From: an uncultured Prevotellaceae bacterium | GTDB lineage: Bacteria; Bacteroidota; Bacteroidia; Bacteroidales; Bacteroidaceae | Assembly: GCA_946415695.1 (NCBI GenBank) | Contig: CAMKTM010000113.1 | Span: 1-7,639 of the forward strand | Reading direction: 5' to 3' | DNA: 7,639 bases | In this document: positions 1-4,202 of the stretch, in pieces | Numbering within the stretch: position 1 is the first letter of the stretch | Layout of the letters: each line of letters starts with the position of its first letter | The notes under the pieces: generated by a model | Told to the model about the DNA's origin: nothing | Seen by the model: only the letters and a program-made list of their open reading frames with translations | The model's database searches: none | Translations under genes and position numbers: made by a program

Positions 1-383
1 GTCGGGTTGATTTTGCCGCTGCTGAACTCGCTGAGGTGTCCGCCTTCGTCGAGCAACTGCCGTGCCAACTCCTCCTGATTGTTAATCTTTGCCACCGTCA
101 CCAGCGCAAAGCGTCCCAGATGGCTGTTCATCAGCATGGGCTGTGCGTCGGTGTCGCTGATGACGCCGATGCCCGATTTACCTTGGAACTTGTCGAGTTC
201 CGGTTCGAAGCGAGTGCGGAAGTATGTGCTTTCGAGGTTGTGGATGCTGCGCAAGAAGTCGCCTTCGTCGCTCAGAGTGGCCATGCCGCCACGTTTTGTG
301 CCAAGATGTGACTGATAGTCTGTGCCGTAGAAGAGGTCGGTAGCGCACGGCTGCTTCTGTACCGTTCCGAAGAATCCACCCAT
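1..383 (-). CDS. PurF-like amidophosphoribosyltransferase, N-terminal part (runs off the left edge)
   Basis: The first 127 residues are present; the rest lies beyond the window. The protein starts MGGFFGTVQK and continues with TDLFYGTDYQSHLGTKRGGM and GIGVISDTDAQPM, which match from memory the Bacteroidota proteins annotated as amidophosphoribosyltransferase. The family pairs an N-terminal class II glutaminase domain with a phosphoribosyltransferase domain and makes phosphoribosylamine in the first step of purine synthesis. The nucleophilic Cys that follows the initiator Met in canonical PurF (MCGI) is Gly here. The GIGHVRY-type glutamine-binding segment reads GIGVISD, and no Asn-Gly motif is seen where expected. 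Glutaminase activity is therefore doubtful, so this may be an ammonia-using or regulatory paralogue. The ATG at 381-383 is chosen because MGGFFG aligns with the family start. The upstream A-rich leader has no strong Shine-Dalgarno, as is usual in this phylum. Identity is confident; the reaction is not. Confidence 0.85.
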   Translation of the reverse strand, partial: MGGFFGTVQKQPCATDLFYGTDYQSHLGTKRGGMATLSDEGDFLRSIHNLESTYFRTRFEPELDKFQGKSGIGVISDTDAQPMLMNSHLGRFALVTVAKINNQEELARQLLDEGGHLSEFSSGKINP

Positions 384-393
384 TCTTTTCTTT

Positions 394-428
394 AATTAAG
401 AGTTAAGAATGAAAAGTGAAGAATGAGA
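394..428. repeat. 7-nt-period A-rich array in the 5' leader of the PurF-like gene
   Basis: Five consecutive degenerate heptads read AATTAAG, AGTTAAG, AATGAAA, AGTGAAG and AATGAGA. The array lies between the minus-strand promoter at 463-470 and the start codon at 383, so it would be transcribed into the leader as its complement. Confidence 0.6.
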
Positions 429-462
429 GTTACCTCACTCTCGCTCCTCATTTTTCCGGGTG

Positions 463-470
463 CAAAGGTA
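463..470 (-). promoter_or_regulatory. Bacteroidota -7 box (TACCTTTG) for the PurF-like gene
   Basis: Read on the minus strand this is TCG-TACCTTTG-CACCC, matching the TAnnTTTG -7 consensus. It would give a leader of roughly 70-75 nt. No clean TTTG -33 element is seen at the usual distance; a heptad array fills that position. The 16 bases TCGTACCTTTGCACCC are shared exactly with the fabG promoter at 6818-6833. Confidence 0.65.
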
Positions 471-473
471 CGA

Positions 474-508
474 AAATAAGTGAAGAATGAAGAATGAAGA
501 ATAAAGAA
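474..508. repeat. 7-nt-period array upstream of the minus-strand promoter
   Basis: The heptads AAATAAG, TGAAGAA (three exact copies) and TAAAGAA run in phase. In the direction of the PurF-like gene they occupy roughly the -15 to -50 zone of its promoter. Confidence 0.7.
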
Positions 509-528
509 TTTGCTTTCGCAGTCGTATT

Positions 529-563
529 TTTTTGCTTTTTGCTTTTTGCTTTTCACTTTTTGT
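529..563. repeat. 7-nt-period T-rich array upstream of the plus-strand promoter
   Basis: Three exact TTTTTGC heptads are followed in phase by TTTTCAC and TTTTTGT. The array ends two bases before the TATCTTTG box at 566, so it covers the -33 and upstream positions of that promoter. One TTTG (545-548) lies 17 nt from the -7 box, a little closer than usual. Confidence 0.7.
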
Positions 564-565
564 TG

Positions 566-573
566 TATCTTTG
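566..573 (+). promoter_or_regulatory. Bacteroidota -7 box (TATCTTTG) driving the candidate RNA and possibly the surface operon
   Basis: TATCTTTGCACC fits TAnnTTTG with the same CACC extension seen at the other promoters here. Transcription would begin near 578-581. The first credible protein start on this strand is at 930, about 350 nt further on, so the promoter makes either a long leader or a separate non-coding RNA. Confidence 0.6.
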
Positions 574-578
574 CACCA

Positions 579-853
579 TCGCACGTTAATTCCCCAGTGG
601 GCGGCGGGCGGTCTCTTATATAAGAAAGACGTTTTCGAACGTCTGTCGTTGTGACTCACGAACTTCGCAACTCCGTAACATCACAACAGGCAGATGACAA
701 CGAAGCGTCTGCGTGGGTACGCATCTATATACCTTATTATATTTAGTTCGTACTGGCGTGGGCTAACAGCGTTGTCTATCCTGTGTGATGTGGGCAATGC
801 GAAGGCCTGTGAGTCCAGGATAGGCTGAGAAGCAAAACACCTGCGCCTTTTTT
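579..853 (+). ncRNA. Candidate structured non-coding RNA or attenuating leader, family not recognised
   Basis: This stretch lies between a good -7 box and a stem followed by six T residues, and has no convincing protein gene. Visible structure includes: the palindrome CTTATATAAG (615-624); a perfect 7-bp hairpin with a TTCG loop (AGACGTT 627-633 with AACGTCT 638-644); a longer pairing TCGTTGT 646-652 with ACAACGA 697-703; a small hairpin TGCGT 710-714 with ACGCA 719-723; an 8-bp hairpin CTATCCTG 776-783 with CAGGATAG 816-823; and an outer stem GGCGTGGG 755-762 with CCTGCGCC 840-847 that includes two G-U pairs. Size, promoter and terminator fit an independent small RNA. The same strand and closeness to the gene at 930 also fit a terminated leader. 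The hallmarks of tmRNA, RNase P, SRP RNA, and TPP, SAM or cobalamin riboswitches are not found. A 6S-type RNA cannot be excluded. Confidence 0.5.
755..853 (+). terminator. Probable intrinsic terminator with branched stem, upstream of the surface operon
   Basis: GGCGTGGG (755-762) pairs with CCTGCGCC (840-847) through six Watson-Crick and two G-U pairs, enclosing the hairpin 776-783/816-823. TTTTTT follows directly at 848-853. It is less compact than a textbook terminator because the outer stem encloses about 77 nt, hence the moderate confidence. It ends 76 nt before the ATG at 930. Confidence 0.45.
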
Positions 854-929
854 GTATATCTGTGCGAACCTTTAACCTTACCCTTAATCGCCAGCTTCGG
901 GGTGTTTGCAGGCACAAAAAAGAAAAAGC

Positions 930-3395
930 ATGAAACATTCCTACTTGCGGCACATCCTATTGTGCCTATGCCTGCTTGCAGGCATCAATGTCTTTGCTTA
1001 CGATGCCCTTATTGACGGCATCTATTACAACTTCTCGGGAAACGAGGCAACGGTAACCGGCGGTGAGGGCCACGACTCTTATTCCGGGGTCGTGAGCATT
1101 CCTGATGCCGTTGAATACAACGGCAAGACCTACCGCGTGACAAGCATTGGCGAGGAAGCCTTTTGTGAGACTTACGTGAAAATTGTCAACATCCCCGAGA
1201 GCGTGACGTATATTGGAAAAAAGGCTTTCGGAGACTGCGAGGGACTGATTTCCGTCTCTATCCCCGAGAATGTGACGTATATCGGAGAACTTGCTTTCAA
1301 GTACTGCGAGGGATTGATATCCATTTCTATCCCGGAGAATGTGGCATATATCGGAGAACAAGCTTTCAAAGGCTGCAGCAGCCTGACTTCCATAAAAGTG
1401 AGCGAGGGAAACGCAAAGTATGATTCACGAAACAATTGCAATGCAATTATTGAGACGGAAACAAATACACTGATTGCGGGTTGTCAAAAGACAGTCATCC
1501 CTGCAGGGATAAAAAGCATTGGCTCTCATGCATTTCAAGGTTGTACCGGCCTGACTAGCATTACAATTCCCAAAGGCGTGACCAGCATTGGCGACTGGGC
1601 CTTCGTGGATTGCGCAGGCCTGACCTCAATCAACATTCCCAACAGCGTGACCAGCATCGGCGACGAAGCCTTCCGTGGTTGCGAAGGCCTAACATCCGTC
1701 CATATTACAGACTTAGCAGCGTGGTGCAATATCGCATTTGAAAATAATCCTCTAGATTATGCTCACCATTTATATTTGAATGGTCAGGAGATAACACATC
1801 TTGTCATCCCCAATAGTGTGAGTAACATCAGCGACTATGCCTTCTCTGGTTGCAGCGGCCTGACCTCTGTCACCATCCCCAACAGTGTGACCGGTATTGG
1901 AGATTATGCCTTCGATGAATGTAACAATCTGACTTCTGTTACCATTCCTAACAGCGTGACCAGCATCGGCAGGGGTGCCTTTCGAGATTGCAGCGGCTTG
2001 ACTTCCGTGAGAGTTGGAATGGCAAAGCCTATCGGAATTTATGATAATACTTTCACTAATCGAAGAAATGCCACTCTATATGTCCCTCTCGGGAGCGTGT
2101 ATGAATACGGAGAAGCTGACTACTGGGAAGAGTTTAAGGAAATCGTTGGGTTGGAAGAGTCGGTCATAGAGGCAGATGGATTATACTACCAATTAACTAA
2201 CTCTAATGCAATCAATGCTAAAATTGGTCAGATAGTCTTACCTTCAAATTCAGATGTTGCCATTGTCGTTGAAGCACCCAGAGGGCATAGCTATAACAAC
2301 TTCAATTGTATAGAAATACCCTCATCAATTAAATCTGCTGGCAAAACTTACCCTGTGGTAGCTATTGACGAATGTGCATTTGCCGAGTTCAAAGAGGGTG
2401 GACCGAAATGTGTCGTAATCCCGAACTATGTTGTATATATCGCAGAAGAGGCATTCGTGGAAAGCGTAACACTGGAACGAGTAGAGATACCTAACTCCGT
2501 AAGATTTATTGGCGAAGATGCCTTCGGTGATTGCGAGTCATTGAAAGAGATAGTATCCTTTATCCAGAACCCCTTCGCAATACATACCTCTGTGTTCCGT
2601 GACATTGCAAATGACGCTACACTCTATGTTCCTTTCGGCACAAAGACGCTATATGAAGCCACCGCTGGCTGGAGTACCATTGTGAATATCGTGGAGATGG
2701 AGCCTGATAAAAAGACAGACATTTCTCAGATGGACAACGTGATTTACCTGGAGGGTGCCGAGGCCATTGCTGACGGCGGCATGGCGACGTTGAGGGTGAA
2801 GATGAAGAACAGCGTGGATGCTGCGGGCTTCGACTTTGACATGTATCTGCCCGAAGGATGCCACTTTGCACTTGACGAGGACGAGGAACCAGACACAGAA
2901 CTGTCCCGTGAGCGTTTCAGCCTGTCGGAAATAAACAACAGGCGTTTCTTCAAGCGCAAGCTGAACGAAGACGGCAGCCTGAATGCCTATGCCGTATATG
3001 ACACAGACAAAACGATTGCCGGCAACGACGGAACCATCGTCCTGGTGCGTATCATCGTGGACGAGGGGGTGTCGATTGGCGAGCATCCTATAGTCCTGAA
3101 AAACTGGGGTGTGACCGACTACTTCGGTAGTGTCCTGCCAAAGCCTATCAATGACCCTGTAGCATACCCCTTGGATATCATTGACATGAAGCGGGGCGAT
3201 GCGAACGGCGACGAGGGCCCGAGAATCAACACCGGTGACTTCAGGACAGTCACCAATTATATCCTTGGCCTGCCAATTGGCAACCTGAATGAAACCTGCG
3301 CCGATGCCAATGGGGATGGAGTGATAGATGTGGGCGACCTGACAGCAATGTCGAACCTGCTGAACTATGGCACAATCTATCGCCCCCAAAAATAA
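930..3395 (+). CDS. Secreted BspA-like leucine-rich-repeat protein with cohesin-like and dockerin-like C-terminal domains
   Basis: The protein has 821 residues. Residues 1-23 are a signal peptide ending VFA, before YDALIDG. BspA-type (LRR_5) repeats of about 23 residues, such as IPNSVTSIGDEAFRGCEGLT, occupy roughly 57-365 and 497-545. They are interrupted by inserts common in Bacteroidales BspA proteins (NCNAIIETETNTLIAGC; DLAAWCNIAFENNPLDYAHH). Each block ends in a (A)TLYVPxG segment. Residues about 600-745 form a beta-rich cohesin-like domain homologous to the next gene's product. Residues about 755-815 hold two EF-hand-like dockerin loops, DANGDEGPRINTGD (757-770, two residues longer than usual) and the canonical DANGDGVIDVGD (792-803). 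BspA proteins are surface adhesins that bind host or matrix proteins; a binding role here is inferred. The ATG at 930 is preferred over the upstream TTG at 906 because it begins the signal peptide behind an A-rich leader. It probably forms an operon with the gene 52 nt downstream. Confidence 0.88.
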   Translation: MKHSYLRHILLCLCLLAGINVFAYDALIDGIYYNFSGNEATVTGGEGHDSYSGVVSIPDAVEYNGKTYRVTSIGEEAFCETYVKIVNIPESVTYIGKKAFGDCEGLISVSIPENVTYIGELAFKYCEGLISISIPENVAYIGEQAFKGCSSLTSIKVSEGNAKYDSRNNCNAIIETETNTLIAGCQKTVIPAGIKSIGSHAFQGCTGLTSITIPKGVTSIGDWAFVDCAGLTSINIPNSVTSIGDEAFRGCEGLTSVHITDLAAWCNIAFENNPLDYAHHLYLNGQEITHLVIPNSVSNISDYAFSGCSGLTSVTIPNSVTGIGDYAFDECNNLTSVTIPNSVTSIGRGAFRDCSGLTSVRVGMAKPIGIYDNTFTNRRNATLYVPLGSVYEYGEADYWEEFKEIVGLEESVIEADGLYYQLTNSNAINAKIGQIVLPSNSDVAIVVEAPRGHSYNNFNCIEIPSSIKSAGKTYPVVAIDECAFAEFKEGGPKCVVIPNYVVYIAEEAFVESVTLERVEIPNSVRFIGEDAFGDCESLKEIVSFIQNPFAIHTSVFRDIANDATLYVPFGTKTLYEATAGWSTIVNIVEMEPDKKTDISQMDNVIYLEGAEAIADGGMATLRVKMKNSVDAAGFDFDMYLPEGCHFALDEDEEPDTELSRERFSLSEINNRRFFKRKLNEDGSLNAYAVYDTDKTIAGNDGTIVLVRIIVDEGVSIGEHPIVLKNWGVTDYFGSVLPKPINDPVAYPLDIIDMKRGDANGDEGPRINTGDFRTVTNYILGLPIGNLNETCADANGDGVIDVGDLTAMSNLLNYGTIYRPQK
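1191..1397 (+). repeat. Three tandem 69-bp LRR-coding units
   Basis: Units begin at 1191, 1260 and 1329, exactly 69 bp (23 codons) apart. Each encodes an IPExVxYIGxxAF repeat and they are closely similar in DNA, especially the second and third, which points to recent duplication. A separate exact 21-base match lies at 1641-1661 and 1950-1970 in the same gene. Such repeats allow recombination that would change repeat number. Confidence 0.75.
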
Positions 3396-3447
3396 ACAAT
3401 TATTCTTAACAAGGAACAAAAAACAACAAATATAAATACACAAAACT

Positions 3448-4125
3448 ATGAAAAAGATTAAATTTCTGAACGCAATGCTGTTCTGCTTAATGAGTGCTAC
3501 CCCTGCCCTTTGGGCAGAAACCACTGACATTTCTGATTATAAGTATGTATTGTATGTTGACCCTATGGAAGTGAAAACCGGCGCTACGGATGTCACCCTC
3601 TCAGTGAATATGAAGAACTTCCAGGAGGCTCAGGGCTTTTCCTTTGGCATAAGCCTGCCTGAAAGCTTCTCCTTCGCACAGACAAAGGATGGTGAGCTTT
3701 ATATTGAGCAGAGTACCGTCCGAACCAATGGAGACTTCTTCGACATTTTCAAGCCAACCCTTCAACCAGACGGGAGCGTGAAGGTCATAGCGGCTACCCA
3801 GGATAACGATATCACCATCAGTGGCAATGATGGCGAGGTTGTGAAGGTCCACATACAGCTGCCCTCAAATATACACCCGGGGACATATACCGTCAAGATA
3901 CTTGAACCCATGGTCACACTTACCACCGGAAGGCCAGCAAGACAGGAGGCGGAAGTGGTCGAGACAGACATAGAAATCACGGACGGAATTGGCGATGTTA
4001 TGGGGACGGAGTCCCCTGCAAAAAGGCAGTACAACCTCGCTGGCCAGTGTGTTAGCAAGAATCACAAAGGCGTTAATGTAGTACAGCAGTCTAACGGTAC
4101 AACAAGAAAGGTGCTGGTTAAATAA
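3448..4125 (+). CDS. Secreted protein with a single cohesin-like domain, partner of the upstream BspA-like protein
   Basis: The protein has 225 residues. Residues 1-23 are a signal peptide (MKKIKFLNAMLF to ALWA). Residues about 30-175 are homologous to residues 600-745 of the upstream protein. Shared landmarks, in order, are Y-V-(L/I)-Y near the start, V-x-MKN, A-x-GF-x-F, LPE, DGS and I-(A/S)-GNDG. The C-terminus, with YNLAGQCV, KGVNVV and a final KVLVK, resembles the tail found on many secreted Prevotella proteins, a shortened relative of type IX secretion C-terminal domains; that comparison is from memory. The gene follows the BspA-like gene by 52 nt with no visible TAnnTTTG box and ends in a strong terminator, so co-transcription is likely. 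Unlike its neighbour it has no dockerin-like loops. Whether it binds the neighbour's dockerin-like domain is open. No catalytic residues are seen. Confidence 0.75.
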   Translation: MKKIKFLNAMLFCLMSATPALWAETTDISDYKYVLYVDPMEVKTGATDVTLSVNMKNFQEAQGFSFGISLPESFSFAQTKDGELYIEQSTVRTNGDFFDIFKPTLQPDGSVKVIAATQDNDITISGNDGEVVKVHIQLPSNIHPGTYTVKILEPMVTLTTGRPARQEAEVVETDIEITDGIGDVMGTESPAKRQYNLAGQCVSKNHKGVNVVQQSNGTTRKVLVK

Positions 4126-4144
4126 AAACCATCTCTAATCTAAT

Positions 4145-4187
4145 GCAGGGCGCAACACAAATGAAGTGTTGCGCCCTGCTTGTTTTT
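4145..4187 (+). terminator. Strong intrinsic terminator of the surface operon
   Basis: A perfect 14-bp stem (GCAGGGCGCAACAC 4145-4158 with GTGTTGCGCCCTGC 4166-4179) has a 7-nt loop and is followed by TTGTTTTT. It starts 19 nt after the stop at 4125. The convergent RNase R gene ends 15 nt beyond the T-tract. On that strand the hairpin is followed by a T5 run only after about 12 nt, so it is mainly a plus-strand terminator. Confidence 0.9.
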
Positions 4188-4202
4188 ACCTGTTTGTTGT
4201 TG

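Noticed and set aside
394..563. CRISPR array
   Set aside because: The units are 7 nt with no spacers and no cas genes nearby, so these are simple short tandem repeats.
694..828. 44-codon plus-strand open frame (starting MTTKRLRGY) within the candidate RNA
   Set aside because: No recognisable domain and no clear ribosome binding context. It overlaps the stems of the proposed RNA and stops inside it. A short regulatory peptide cannot be excluded but has no positive support.
755..853. TPP or cobalamin riboswitch, suggested by CTGAGA and by GAGTCCAGGATA
   Set aside because: Only short fragments match. The remaining conserved cores of both riboswitches are absent and the downstream gene is unrelated to either vitamin.
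857..864. TATCTGTG as a separate promoter for the BspA-like gene
   Set aside because: It differs from TAnnTTTG at one core position and has no -33 element. It is possible, but too weak to list; read-through from 566 is the alternative.
906..929. TTG start eight codons before the ATG of the BspA-like gene
   Set aside because: It would put QAQKRKS before a good signal peptide. The ATG at 930 has an A-rich leader and starts the signal peptide cleanly.
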